From Streptomyces davaonensis JCM 4913 (GTDB lineage Bacteria > Actinomycetota > Actinomycetes > Streptomycetales > Streptomycetaceae): a DNA stretch of 64,000 bases. The position numbers were made by a program, and so were the translations under genes. The notes under the pieces are model-generated. The model did no database searches. It was not told the DNA's origin and was given only the letters and a program-made list of their open reading frames with translations. Numbering within the stretch: position 1 is the first letter of the stretch; each line of letters starts with the position of its first letter. Below, piece by piece: positions 1-9,014 of this stretch. Location of the stretch: positions 4,622,053-4,686,052 of the forward strand of contig NC_020504.1 in assembly GCF_000349325.1 (NCBI RefSeq), given 5' to 3'.

Positions 1-1063
1 CCTCCTCGACGGCCCGCATATAGGTGCCGCCGTTCCAGGACTCGAAGTGGTTGCCGATGATCAGCGGCGCGCGGTTGCCGTCGTAGGCCCGCTGGAAGCC
101 CTGGAGCAGGCCGTCGCGCATCTGGTCGCCCCAGAAGTCGTACTTGTCGGGGTCACCCTGGCTGGTGGTGCCGGACTGGTTGACCATGAAGTTGTAGTCC
201 ATGGTCAACTGCTCGAACTTGTGCCCGGGGAACGGCACCAGTTGCATCGACAGGTCCCACAGGCCGTCCTTCTTCTTGGGCCAGACCTGGTTGTTGACGC
301 CGCTGGTGTCGTAGCGGAAGCCCAGTTCGCGGGCGGCCTGCATGAAGTTCTCGCGGCCCTCCAGGCACGGGGTGCGGGCGCCGATGAGCTCTTTGTCGTA
401 GTCGAAAGGCAGCGGCGAGGACTTCGTCATCCCGGTGTTGGTCTTCCAGGACTTCACGAAGTGCTTCGCCTGCGCGATCTCCTCCTTCCACTCCGCCACG
501 GACCACTCGCCCACACCGCCGCCCTTGCCGCAGAAGTGGCCGTTGAAGTGGGTGCCGATCTCGTTGCCCTCCAGCCACGCGCCGCGCAGTTGCTCGACGG
601 TGTCGGCGATGCCCTGCTCGTCGTTGAAGCCGATGTCGGAGCGGCCCGGCGAGTGCTGCGGCGGCCGGTACAGGTCCCGCTTGTCCTCGGGGAGCATGTA
701 CACACCACTCAGGAAGTACGTCATCGTCGCGTTGTTGGCCTTGGCGACCTTGCGGAAGTGGGAGAACAGCCGCTGTCCGTCCTCGCCCGCGCCGTCCCAG
801 GAGAACACCACGAACTGCGGCGGTTTCTGACCCGGCTTCAGGCGCTCGGGCCGCGGCAGATGCGGCTGGGCCCCGGTGTACGCGGTCGAGCCGTCGCCGA
901 TCAGCCGCACCGGGCTCTTGGGCGGCGCCTGGGCCGGCTTCGCCCTCTGTGGACCGGGGGCTCCGGCCTTCGCGCCCTCGTTGCCGGTCCCGCAGCCGGC
1001 GAGTGATACGGCACAGACCGCGGCGATTACGGCGCCCGCGGCGATCCTCTGGGTGGCGGCCAT
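1..1063 (-). CDS. Polysaccharide-deacetylase-like lipoprotein (3' end beyond window)
   Basis: The start is the ATG at 1063 and the frame stays open to the left edge, so about 354 codons are visible and the C-terminus is missing. The N-terminus is a lipoprotein signal: basic residues, a hydrophobic stretch and the lipobox L21-A-G-C24, which predicts anchoring to the outer face of the membrane. A Pro/Ala/Lys linker follows. The body carries stretches reminiscent of NodB-type carbohydrate esterases: a core strand ending FSWDGAGEDG (like the TFDDG motif), then GNEIGTHFNGHFCG (like the H-S/T-x-x-H metal motif), then RTPCLEGRENF. Cell-wall or polysaccharide deacetylation is therefore the likely family assignment, but the metal-ligand pattern is not canonical and activity is uncertain. 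The gene is divergent from the SulP gene, with 342 bp between them. Confidence 0.8.
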   Translation of the reverse strand, partial: MAATQRIAAGAVIAAVCAVSLAGCGTGNEGAKAGAPGPQRAKPAQAPPKSPVRLIGDGSTAYTGAQPHLPRPERLKPGQKPPQFVVFSWDGAGEDGQRLFSHFRKVAKANNATMTYFLSGVYMLPEDKRDLYRPPQHSPGRSDIGFNDEQGIADTVEQLRGAWLEGNEIGTHFNGHFCGKGGGVGEWSVAEWKEEIAQAKHFVKSWKTNTGMTKSSPLPFDYDKELIGARTPCLEGRENFMQAARELGFRYDTSGVNNQVWPKKKDGLWDLSMQLVPFPGHKFEQLTMDYNFMVNQSGTTSQGDPDKYDFWGDQMRDGLLQGFQRAYDGNRAPLIIGNHFESWNGGTYMRAVEE

Positions 1064-1405
1064 GTTCCGCCCACCTACTTCCTTCTCTCGGGGCCAACGC
1101 CGAAAGAGGCGTTTTCTGGCGATCTGCCGGAAAAGAGCCGACAGCGCCGTCAAGATTGCACGGGGCCGAGAAGGAATTAATACGACAAGCCGACCGAAGA
1201 GCCACTTCACTCATTCAGGTGAGCTATTCGCCCATTTGCCCGGAAACTCTATGCCCACCCTTTACTCTGCATTACGATCCGTTTACCGAGCGTTGATTCA
1301 TCCCGCCGCTGCATGCCGTGACCCACGGCCGCCGACCCGACCCCCCGCCATCCCGACGGGGACCGCCAGATCCGCGACCGCGCTGCCCCGGAGGAGACGG
1401 GAACC
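1064..1405. other. Intergenic region between divergent lipoprotein and SulP genes
   Basis: No credible gene is seen; reading frames here lack ribosome sites and family resemblance. The region is less G+C-rich than its surroundings around 1170-1280 and must hold promoters for both flanking genes. A small hairpin, ACGCC/GGCGT at 1097-1112 followed by TTTT, lies in the leader of the lipoprotein gene. Its role is unknown. Confidence 0.5.
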
Positions 1406-3877
1406 ATGTCAGCCTGCGTCCCCACCCGCACCACCGACCCCACTCGGCCCGAGCACTCCCACCAGTCCCACAGTCCGCCACCCACCCGGCACCGTCGCTT
1501 CCGGCTCGCCGGTGCCGATGTGTCCGCGTCCGTCGCGGTCTTCCTGATCGCCCTGCCGCTGTCCCTCGGCATCGCGCTCGCCACCGGCGCACCCCTCCAG
1601 GCCGGGCTGGTCGCCGCCGCCGTCGGCGGACTCGTCGCCGGCCGCCTCGGTGGCTCCCCGCTCCAGGTCAGCGGCCCCGCCGCCGGTCTCACGGTGGTCA
1701 CCGCCGACCTCATCCAGCGCTACGGCTGGCGCACGACCTGCGCCATCACCGTCCTCGCCGGGGTCGTCCAACTCGGCCTGGGCTGTCTGCGCGTGGCGCG
1801 CACCGCGCTCGCCGTCAGCCCCGCCATCGTGCACGGCATGCTCGCGGGCATCGGCGTCACCATCGCCGTCGCCCAGCTGCACATCGTCCTCGGCGGCACC
1901 CCGCAGAGCTCCGTCCCCGACAACCTGCGCGCCCTGCCCGCCCAGTTGGCGAAGCTGCACCCGGCCGCCGTCTCGGTGAGCGCTCTCACCCTCGCCCTGC
2001 TGCTGCTCTGGCCGCGCATCCCCGGCCGGGCCGGACAGCTCCTGCGCAGGATCCCGGCCGCCCTGATCGCCGTCACCGGAGCCACCGTTGCCGCCTCGCT
2101 CGCCGCGCTGAAGCTGCCCAAGGTCGACCTGCCGTCCTGGACCAGCCATGCGCTGGCCGGACTCCCCGAAGGCCCGGTGCTCGGCATCGTTGCGGCCGTG
2201 CTGACCACGACCCTGGTGTGCAGTGTGCAGTCGCTGCTCGGCGCGGTCGCCGTGGACAAGCTGATCGCCGCCCGCCCCGGACCGCCGGCCGACGTCGGCC
2301 GCTCCGGCCTGGACCGCGAGCTGCTCGGGCAAGGCGCCGCCAACATCGTCTCCGGCGGCCTCGGCGGACTGCCCGTGGCCGGGGTCGCGGTGCGAAGTTC
2401 GGCGAATGTGAACGCGGGTGCCGTGAGCCGGAACTCCACGATGCTGCACGGCGTTCTCGTAGTAGTCGCCGCGCTGCTGATGGTCCCGATCCTGGAGCTC
2501 ATCCCGCTCGCCTCGCTCGCCGCCCTGGTGATGGCCGTCGGCATCCAGATGGTGTCCCTGCACCACATCCGCACGGTGACCCGCCACCGAGAAGTGCCGG
2601 TCTACGCCGTCACCACCGCCGGCGTGGTCTTCCTCGGCGTCCTGGAGGGCGTGACGCTGGGGATCGCGGTCGCCGTCGCCGTCGCCCTGCACCGTCTCGC
2701 CCGCACCCGGATCACCCACGACGAGAAGGAAGGAGTCCATCACGTACGCGTCCGAGGCCAGTTGACCTTCCTCGCGGTGCCCCGGCTCAGCCGTGCCCTG
2801 CATCTCGTTCCCCAAGGGACCCGTGCCATCGTGGAGTTGGACGGTTCCTTCATGGACCACGCGGCGTACGAGACGCTCCAGGACTGGCAGAGCACGCACA
2901 CCGCGCGGGGCGGTTCCGTCGAGCTCACCGGCCGTCGTGCGGGGTTGCGGATCGCCGAGCCCGGAGTCCCCGTCACCGGGCAGGCGGAAGCCCGGTCCGC
3001 CGACCCGGCCGCCCCCACCGGTTGCCGTTGCAGCCCCTGGACGCCCTGGCGCAACCACCAGTGCGAGCGCCCGCAGCTCGCGCCCACGACCGGCGCCGGG
3101 CCGGACACCCCGGGCCGCTCCACCGGAGCCGGGGCGGATGCGGCGGAGGATGGGGCCAGGCCCGCCCATGGGCCGAGCGGGCATGAACTGGCGCGTGGCA
3201 TCAGCGCGTTCCAGCGCAACACCGCACCGCTGGTGCGCGGTGAGCTGGCCCGGCTGGCGCGGGAAGGGCAGCGGCCCTCCCAGCTGTTCCTCACCTGTGC
3301 CGACTCGCGCCTGGTCACCTCGATGATCACCTCCAGTGGTCCAGGGGACCTGTTCGTGGTGCGCAATGTGGGCAACCTCGTGCCGCTGCCCGGGGAGGAG
3401 AGCGGGGACGACTCGGTGGCGGCCGCGATCGAGTACGCGGTGGAGGTGCTGAAGGTGCGCTCCATCACGGTGTGCGGGCACTCCGGGTGCGGGGCCATGC
3501 AGGCGCTGCTCAACTCCGAACCCGGCGGCGCGCGGACACCGCTCAAGAGGTGGCTGCGGCACGGGCTGCCGAGTCTTGAGCGCATGGCCGACGAGGGTCG
3601 GCCGTGGGCCCGGCTGGCGGGGCGGGCGCCGGCCGACGCGGTCGAGCAGCTGTGCCTGACCAATGTGGTCCAGCAGTTGGAGCATCTGCGGGCCCACGAG
3701 TCGGTGTCACAGGCGCTGCGGGAGGGGGTGCTGGAACTGCACGGGATGTACTTCCACGTGGGCGAGGCGCAGGCGTATCTGCTCACCGACGCGTCCAGCG
3801 CGGAGGAGTTCGACCGTGTGACCGACGCGGACGGTCTGCGCAGTCCGGCGCAGTCCGGGCCCCGCGCGCCCCGGTGA
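1406..3877 (+). CDS. SulP anion transporter fused to beta-carbonic anhydrase
   Basis: An 823-residue fusion. Residues about 35-430 form a hydrophobic SulP-type transporter with many membrane segments, residues about 433-513 look like a STAS domain, a Pro/Gly/Ala-rich linker follows, and residues about 594-800 are a beta-class carbonic anhydrase. The zinc site is complete: C631 and D633 in CADSRL, then H692 and C695 in CGHSGCG. SulP proteins move sulfate or bicarbonate. The fusion suggests bicarbonate uptake coupled to CO2/bicarbonate interconversion at the inner membrane face, but the substrate is inferred. The ATG at 1406 has GGAGGAGA about 10 nt upstream. The gene stands alone and ends convergently with the anti-sigma gene. 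Confidence 0.9.
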   Translation: MSACVPTRTTDPTRPEHSHQSHSPPPTRHRRFRLAGADVSASVAVFLIALPLSLGIALATGAPLQAGLVAAAVGGLVAGRLGGSPLQVSGPAAGLTVVTADLIQRYGWRTTCAITVLAGVVQLGLGCLRVARTALAVSPAIVHGMLAGIGVTIAVAQLHIVLGGTPQSSVPDNLRALPAQLAKLHPAAVSVSALTLALLLLWPRIPGRAGQLLRRIPAALIAVTGATVAASLAALKLPKVDLPSWTSHALAGLPEGPVLGIVAAVLTTTLVCSVQSLLGAVAVDKLIAARPGPPADVGRSGLDRELLGQGAANIVSGGLGGLPVAGVAVRSSANVNAGAVSRNSTMLHGVLVVVAALLMVPILELIPLASLAALVMAVGIQMVSLHHIRTVTRHREVPVYAVTTAGVVFLGVLEGVTLGIAVAVAVALHRLARTRITHDEKEGVHHVRVRGQLTFLAVPRLSRALHLVPQGTRAIVELDGSFMDHAAYETLQDWQSTHTARGGSVELTGRRAGLRIAEPGVPVTGQAEARSADPAAPTGCRCSPWTPWRNHQCERPQLAPTTGAGPDTPGRSTGAGADAAEDGARPAHGPSGHELARGISAFQRNTAPLVRGELARLAREGQRPSQLFLTCADSRLVTSMITSSGPGDLFVVRNVGNLVPLPGEESGDDSVAAAIEYAVEVLKVRSITVCGHSGCGAMQALLNSEPGGARTPLKRWLRHGLPSLERMADEGRPWARLAGRAPADAVEQLCLTNVVQQLEHLRAHESVSQALREGVLELHGMYFHVGEAQAYLLTDASSAEEFDRVTDADGLRSPAQSGPRAPR

Positions 3878-3888
3878 GCCTACGTACT

Positions 3889-3903
3889 CCCCGCTCAGCG
3901 GGG
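3889..3903. terminator. Candidate bidirectional terminator between SulP and anti-sigma genes
   Basis: CCCCGC, loop TCA, GCGGGG forms a perfect 6-bp stem between two convergent genes. The loop is itself the stop codon of the minus-strand gene. No U-tract is present, as is common in high-G+C actinobacteria. Confidence 0.45.
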
Positions 3904-4512
3904 ACCGGATGTCTCCCCCGGGCGGGGCGGGGCGGGGACCGGATTGCACGGGGCGGCCTCACCGCGGAGGAAGGAGAGGCCGGTGACCGGCAGGAAGCTC
4001 CCGTCGGGCTGGCGCTGCCCCATCTTCTCGACGGCCAGGGAGTCCCCGCGCCGCAGGTCGAACACCCGGCCGGGGCCCCCATCCGCATCGGAGCGGCCCC
4101 GGACCGCCTCCCCCCGGGGCTGGGTGCACTCGTAGCCGTCCGGCACATCGTCCACGACCACGTGGATGCCGTGTGCCTTGAGCCGTTCGACGAGTCCGTC
4201 CGGCAGAGTGCCGCCGAGGCCGAACTCGTTCATGGTGACCGTCAAGGTCCCGTCCGGGTGCGACACCACCGCGTAGGCCGGGCTTTCGGCGGGGGAGCCC
4301 GGAACCAGCACCCAGGCGCCCGCGACGGCGGCGCAGGCCAGGGCGACGAGGCCGAGCCTCGGCGCGGTGAGGGCCGTACGGCGGCGGCGCCACACGGACG
4401 TCGGCGCCCCGTCCGTCGTACGGTCCTCCGCCGCAAGGTCCCCCGCGCGCAGGTCGATCTCGCGGTGCAGTTCTGCGAGCAGTCGGTCCTCGAATGTCGG
4501 CCTGGTGGTCAT
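3895..4512 (-). CDS. Putative membrane anti-sigma factor of the adjacent ECF sigma
   Basis: A 205-residue protein with a charged cytoplasmic N-terminus (1-47), one membrane segment at about 50-72 and an outer domain. Its ATG at 4512 overlaps the sigma gene stop by 4 bp (ATGA), so the two are translationally coupled. This arrangement and topology are those of ECF anti-sigma/sigma pairs. No Cys/His zinc anti-sigma motif is visible; only two cysteines occur, both in the outer part. The role is therefore inferred from context, and the protein belongs to no family I recognise by sequence alone. The outer domain may sense an envelope signal. Confidence 0.7.
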   Translation of the reverse strand: MTTRPTFEDRLLAELHREIDLRAGDLAAEDRTTDGAPTSVWRRRRTALTAPRLGLVALACAAVAGAWVLVPGSPAESPAYAVVSHPDGTLTVTMNEFGLGGTLPDGLVERLKAHGIHVVVDDVPDGYECTQPRGEAVRGRSDADGGPGRVFDLRRGDSLAVEKMGQRQPDGSFLPVTGLSFLRGEAAPCNPVPAPPRPGETSGPR

Positions 4513-5114
4513 GCCTCTCCCCCGGTTTCTCCGGTGACGTATGACAGGGATGTGCCGCGGGGTCCGTCGGCGGGCTCGTCCGCCGCCCGGCGCAGCGACT
4601 TGCGCGCGCGGTGCAGCCGTACGCGGGCCGTGACCTGGGTGATGCCCAGTGCGGCGGCGGCCTCGGGAACCGTCAGCTGGTCGACCACGATCAGCTCCAG
4701 AACGGCTCGCTCCCCCGCGGGGAGCCGTTCCAGGGCGGCGAGGGCGCGGCGGCCGGGGCTCTCCGCGTCGAGCTTGTCCTCCAGGCGGGCGATATCGTCG
4801 GGTTCCAGGAGCCGCCGGCCGGAGATGCGCCGGTCGCGGGCGGTCTCGCGGGCCACCCGGCGGTACTCGCCCGCGACGACGTTGCGGGCGATCCCGTAGA
4901 GCCAGGCGGTCTCGCTGCCCCGTCCCGGGCGGTAGGTGTGGGCGGAGTCGAGGACCGCGAGGAAGATCTCGGCGGTGAGGTCGGCGACCGTGTGCGGGTC
5001 CGCCACACGCCGGGCCACAAAGGACGTCATGGCGTCCACATGGCGCCGGTAGAACTCCTCGAAGAGTTCAGGGTCGCGAACGGCCGCCTGCGGCCCGCCC
5101 CGTATCCCTTCCAC
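4509..5114 (-). CDS. ECF-type RNA polymerase sigma factor
   Basis: A 201-residue sigma-70 protein of ECF size. Region 2 spans about 15-85 (FEEFYRRHVDAMTSFVARRV, then the LTAEIFLAVL and TAWLYGIARNV stretches), and region 4 about 125-175, with the helix-turn-helix LTVPEAAAALGITQVTARVR. It would direct RNA polymerase to a small regulon and be held inactive by the overlapping downstream membrane protein. The start is GTG at 5114, with GGGAG about 8 nt upstream. Two copies of TGTAACGCC lie just upstream, which may be an autoregulatory promoter element. The gene is divergent from acs, but a regulatory link to acetate use is not shown. Confidence 0.9.
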   Translation of the reverse strand: MEGIRGGPQAAVRDPELFEEFYRRHVDAMTSFVARRVADPHTVADLTAEIFLAVLDSAHTYRPGRGSETAWLYGIARNVVAGEYRRVARETARDRRISGRRLLEPDDIARLEDKLDAESPGRRALAALERLPAGERAVLELIVVDQLTVPEAAAALGITQVTARVRLHRARKSLRRAADEPADGPRGTSLSYVTGETGGEA

Positions 5115-5136
5115 TCGGAACTCCCTTCTCGTGGGT

Positions 5137-5179
5137 GGCGTTACACCCGTACTTGGGCCGGAGTGTGAGAGGCGTTACA
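5137..5179 (-). promoter_or_regulatory. Paired TGTAACGCC direct repeats upstream of the ECF sigma gene
   Basis: On the minus strand TGTAACGCC occurs at 5179-5171 and again at 5145-5137, 34 bp apart, in the leader of the sigma gene. TGTAAC resembles ECF -35 elements, so one copy may be an autoregulated promoter and the other a regulator site. No convincing -10 was assigned. This is inference from position and repetition. Confidence 0.4.
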
Positions 5180-5370
5180 GACCATGAACTCTGCCTGGTC
5201 GACGTCCGTGAGTACGTGTGACTCCGGCCGCCGAAGCCGACGTACGAGAGAGACCCCACGAGACCCACAACAGGTCTAAACCAATTTCCCGTCGGCCCTT
5301 GTCATCGAGCCCCCGGGTCTGATGAGCTGTGGCCTGGGACACAACGGACACCCTGGGAAAGGGAGATGTC

Positions 5371-7326
5371 GTGAGCAATGAAAGCCTGGCCAACCTCTTG
5401 AAGGAGGAGCGACGCTTCGCGCCGCCCGCTGACCTGGCCGCGAACGCCAACGTCACGGCGGAGGCGTACGAACAGGCCAAGGCTGACAGGCTCGGCTTCT
5501 GGGCCGAGCAGGCCCGTCGGCTGACCTGGGCCAAGGAGCCGACCGAGACGCTGGACTGGTCGAACCCGCCGTTCGCGAAGTGGTTCAAGGACGGCGAGCT
5601 CAATGTCGCGTACAACTGCGTGGACCGGCATGTGGAGGCCGGGCTCGGAGACCGGGTCGCCATCCACTTCGAGGGGGAGCCCGGCGACAGCCGCGCCATC
5701 ACCTACGCCGAGCTCAAGGACGAGGTCTCCAAGGCGGCGAACGCGCTGCTGGAGCTGGGTGTCCGCAAGGGCGACCGGGTCGCCGTCTACATGCCGATGA
5801 TCCCCGAGACGGCCGTGGCGATGCTCGCCTGCGCCCGGATCGGCGCCGCGCACTCCGTCGTCTTCGGCGGCTTCTCCGCGGACGCGCTCGCGACCCGTAT
5901 CCAGGACGCCGACGCCAAGGTCGTCATCACCTCCGACGGCGGTTACCGGCGCGGCAAGCCGTCCGCGCTCAAGCCGGCCGTGGACGAGGCGATCGACCGC
6001 GTCGACAACGTGGAGCATGTGCTCGTCGTGCGGCGCACCGGCCAGGACGTCGCCTGGAACGACAGCCGTGACGTGTGGTGGCACGAGATCGTCGAGCGGC
6101 AGTCCGCCGAGCACACCCCCGAGGCCTTCGAGGCCGAGCACCCGCTCTTCATCCTCTACACGTCCGGTACGACGGGTAAGCCGAAGGGCATCCTGCACAC
6201 CTCCGGCGGCTACCTCACCCAGGTCGCGTACACCCACCACGCCGTCTTCGACCTCAAGCCGGAGACCGACGTGTTCTGGTGCACGGCCGACGTCGGCTGG
6301 GTCACGGGGCACTCATACATCGTCTACGGGCCGCTCGCGAACGGCGCCACGCAGGTCATGTACGAGGGCACGCCGGACACCCCGCACCAGGGTCGCTGGT
6401 GGGAGATCGTGCAGAAGTACGGGGTCACCATCCTGTACACGGCGCCGACCGCCATTCGTACGTTCATGAAGTGGGGCGACGACATCCCCGCGAAGTTCGA
6501 CCTGTCCTCCCTCCGCATCCTCGGTTCCGTCGGTGAGCCCATCAACCCCGAGGCCTGGATCTGGTACCGCAAGCACATCGGCGCCGACACCAAGCCGATC
6601 GTCGACACGTGGTGGCAGACCGAGACCGGCGCGATGATGATCTCGCCGCTGCCCGGCGTCACCGAGACCAAGCCCGGTTCCGCCCAGACCCCGCTGCCCG
6701 GTATCGCCGCGACCGTCGTCGACGACGAGGCCAACGAGGTGCCGAACGGCGGTGGCGGCTATCTGGTCCTGACCGAGCCGTGGCCGTCGATGCTGCGCAC
6801 CATCTGGGGCGACGACCAGCGCTTCCTCGACACCTACTGGGCGCGTTTCGAGGGCAAGTACTTCGCCGGTGACGGCGCGAAGAAGGACGAGGACGGCGAC
6901 GTCTGGCTGCTCGGCCGGGTCGACGACGTCATGCTCGTGTCCGGCCACAACATCTCCACCACCGAGGTCGAGTCGGCGCTCGTGTCGCACCCCTCGGTCG
7001 CCGAGGCGGCCGTCGTCGGCGCGGCGGACGAGACGACCGGGCAGGCCATCGTCGCCTTCGTGATCCTCAGGGGTACGGCGGCGGAGACCGAGGACCTGGT
7101 GGCGGAGCTGCGCAACCACGTGGGCGCGACGCTCGGCCCGATCGCCAAGCCCCAGCGGATCCTGCCGGTGGCGGAGCTGCCGAAGACCCGCTCCGGCAAG
7201 ATCATGCGCCGACTGCTGCGGGACATCGCGGAGAACCGTGAGCTGGGCGACGTCACCACGCTGACCGACTCCACGGTCATGGACCTCATCCAGGCCAAGC
7301 TGCCGGCCGCGCCCAGCGAGGACTGA
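5371..7326 (+). CDS. acs: Acetyl-CoA synthetase
   Basis: Makes acetyl-CoA from acetate, ATP and CoA through an acetyl-AMP intermediate in the cytoplasm. The protein has 651 residues, the usual length for AMP-forming acetyl-CoA synthetase. The adenylate-forming signature [10 protein letters not shown] begins at T264. The N-terminal signature YNCVDRHV and the acyl-CoA synthetase core [13 protein letters not shown] are present. The C-terminal [17 protein letters not shown] contains K610, equivalent to the regulatory acetylated lysine (K609) of Salmonella Acs. The GTG at 5371 is chosen over an in-frame GTG at 5329 because GGGAG lies 8 nt before it and homologs begin [10 protein letters not shown] strong hairpin follows the stop, so it is probably monocistronic. 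Confidence 0.97.
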   Translation: MSNESLANLLKEERRFAPPADLAANANVTAEAYEQAKADRLGFWAEQARRLTWAKEPTETLDWSNPPFAKWFKDGELNVAYNCVDRHVEAGLGDRVAIHFEGEPGDSRAITYAELKDEVSKAANALLELGVRKGDRVAVYMPMIPETAVAMLACARIGAAHSVVFGGFSADALATRIQDADAKVVITSDGGYRRGKPSALKPAVDEAIDRVDNVEHVLVVRRTGQDVAWNDSRDVWWHEIVERQSAEHTPEAFEAEHPLFILYTSGTTGKPKGILHTSGGYLTQVAYTHHAVFDLKPETDVFWCTADVGWVTGHSYIVYGPLANGATQVMYEGTPDTPHQGRWWEIVQKYGVTILYTAPTAIRTFMKWGDDIPAKFDLSSLRILGSVGEPINPEAWIWYRKHIGADTKPIVDTWWQTETGAMMISPLPGVTETKPGSAQTPLPGIAATVVDDEANEVPNGGGGYLVLTEPWPSMLRTIWGDDQRFLDTYWARFEGKYFAGDGAKKDEDGDVWLLGRVDDVMLVSGHNISTTEVESALVSHPSVAEAAVVGAADETTGQAIVAFVILRGTAAETEDLVAELRNHVGATLGPIAKPQRILPVAELPKTRSGKIMRRLLRDIAENRELGDVTTLTDSTVMDLIQAKLPAAPSED

Positions 7327-7343
7327 GCGGGCCGTCACACCGC

Positions 7344-7371
7344 GGGGAGCGTCCGGCGCCGGGCGCTCCCC
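7344..7371 (+). terminator. Terminator-like hairpin after acs
   Basis: GGGGAGCG at 7344-7351 pairs perfectly with CGCTCCCC at 7364-7371. The 12-nt interior contains the palindrome CCGGCGCCGG. It starts 17 bp after the acs stop, and no U-tract is seen. Confidence 0.7.
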
Positions 7372-7410
7372 GACGTGCGTCACGGGGTCCGCCGTATGCC
7401 TGCCGCGCAC

Positions 7411-7427
7411 AGGTTAGGTACGCTAAG
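7411..7427. promoter_or_regulatory. Iron-box-like sequence upstream of nhaA
   Basis: AGGTTAGGTACGCTAAG contains the AGGTTAGG half and the CTAA half of the DmdR/DtxR iron box (TTAGGTTAGGCTAACCTAA), but is one base shorter in the middle. It lies about 80 bp before nhaA in an unusually A+T-rich stretch. The resemblance may be chance. Confidence 0.3.
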
Positions 7428-7504
7428 AAAACGTAAAATCGCTAAAGGTGCGCCGGGAAGTCTGGTCGGCAAGTGTTTGTGCTGCCCACTTTCCGGAGGT
7501 TCCC

Positions 7505-8947
7505 GTGTCCGCGCCCCACACCAGCCGCAAGGTTCTCGGACGGCTGTCCCTGCCCGAGCGGACCTTCGTCGCGGACGCGCTGCGCACCGAGACCGTCGGC
7601 GGTGTGCTGCTGCTCGTGGCCGCCGTCGCGGCGCTGGTCTGGGCGAACGTCCCGGCACTGAGCGACAGCTACGACAGCGTCAGCCACTACCACATCGGGC
7701 CCGCCGCGCTCGGCCTCGATCTGTCGGTCGCGCACTGGGCCGCCGACGGACTGCTCGCGATCTTCTTCTTCGTCGCCGGGATCGAACTCAAGCGAGAGCT
7801 GGTCGCCGGTGACCTCAGGGACCCGAAGGCCGCCGTACTGCCGGTGGTGGCCGCGCTGTGCGGAATGGCCGTACCAGCGCTCGTCTACGTCCTCACCAAC
7901 GTCGTCGGCGACGGCTCCCTGGACGGCTGGGCCGTGCCCACCGCCACCGACATCGCCTTCGCGCTCGCCGTGCTCGCCGTCATCGGCACCTCCCTGCCGA
8001 GCGCGCTGCGCGCCTTCCTGCTCACCCTCGCCGTCGTCGACGACCTCTTCGCGATCCTGATCATCGCGATCTTCTTCACCGACACCCTGAACTTCGCCGC
8101 GCTCGGCGGCGCCGTGGCCGGTCTCGCGGTCTTCTGGCTGCTGCTGCGCAAGAACGTCCGCGGCTGGTACGTCTACGTCCCGCTCGCGCTCGTGATCTGG
8201 GCGCTGATGTACAACAGCGGCATCCACGCCACCATCGCCGGTGTCGCCATGGGCCTGATGCTGCGCTGCCACCCGCACGAGGGCGAGCAGCACTCCCCCG
8301 GCGAGCACATCGAGCACCTGGTCCGGCCGCTCTCGGCGGGCCTGGCGGTACCGCTGTTCGCCCTGTTCAGCGCCGGTGTCGCCGTCTCGGGCGGGGCGCT
8401 CGGCGAGGTGTTCACCCGGCCGGAGACCCTGGGCGTCGTGCTCGGACTCGTCGTCGGCAAGGCGGTCGGCATCTTCGGCGGTACCTGGCTGACGGCCCGC
8501 TTCACCAAAGCCTCCCTCAGCGACGAACTGGCCTGGGCGGACGTCTTCGCGGTGGCGACTCTGGCCGGCATCGGCTTCACCGTCTCGCTGCTCATCGACG
8601 AGCTCGCCTTCGAGGGCGACGCCACCCTGACGGACGAGGTCAAGGCTGCCGTTCTGCTGGGCTCCCTCATCGCGGCGACCCTGGCGACCGTGCTGCTGAA
8701 GATACGGAACAGCCGGTACCGCAGGATGACCGAGGACGAGGAGCGCGACGAGGACCTCTCCGGCGTCCCCGACATCTACGAGCAGGACGATCCGGAGTAC
8801 CACCTGCGGATGGCCGCCATCCATGAGCGCAAGGCTGCCGAGCACCGCCGGATCGCCGAGGAGAAGGCGGCGGAGAGGGCCGCGGAGCTTGCGCGGCTTG
8901 CCGAAGTGGCGGGCGGGGCAGGCGAGGAGAACAACCGTCGGGCATGA
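7505..8947 (+). CDS. nhaA: Na+/H+ antiporter NhaA
   Basis: A 480-residue inner-membrane antiporter that expels Na+ (or Li+) in exchange for H+. The hydrophobic core up to about residue 405 has the NhaA pattern: FFFVAGIELKRELVAGDL, the transport aspartate pair D179-D180 in AVVDDLFAI, and GIGFTVSLLIDELAF. A charged C-terminal tail of about 75 residues (Glu/Arg/Ala-rich, probably helical and cytoplasmic) exceeds the E. coli protein and is common in actinobacteria. The start is GTG at 7505 with GGAGG 5 nt upstream, in preference to an upstream in-frame ATG at 7448. A short gap separates it from the holin-superfamily gene, which is probably transcribed with it or from its own promoter. Confidence 0.95.
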   Translation: MSAPHTSRKVLGRLSLPERTFVADALRTETVGGVLLLVAAVAALVWANVPALSDSYDSVSHYHIGPAALGLDLSVAHWAADGLLAIFFFVAGIELKRELVAGDLRDPKAAVLPVVAALCGMAVPALVYVLTNVVGDGSLDGWAVPTATDIAFALAVLAVIGTSLPSALRAFLLTLAVVDDLFAILIIAIFFTDTLNFAALGGAVAGLAVFWLLLRKNVRGWYVYVPLALVIWALMYNSGIHATIAGVAMGLMLRCHPHEGEQHSPGEHIEHLVRPLSAGLAVPLFALFSAGVAVSGGALGEVFTRPETLGVVLGLVVGKAVGIFGGTWLTARFTKASLSDELAWADVFAVATLAGIGFTVSLLIDELAFEGDATLTDEVKAAVLLGSLIAATLATVLLKIRNSRYRRMTEDEERDEDLSGVPDIYEQDDPEYHLRMAAIHERKAAEHRRIAEEKAAERAAELARLAEVAGGAGEENNRRA

Positions 8948-9014
8948 TCTGACGGGACGGTACAAAAGACGAGACCTCACCCAGACGGTCAGAAGTCACA
9001 AGAGGGAGAACGCG

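Noticed and set aside
1409..3697. A 762-codon minus-strand frame opposite the SulP-carbonic anhydrase gene
   Set aside because: The plus-strand protein has clear domains and catalytic residues. The opposite frame is Gly/Asp/Arg-rich without any motif.
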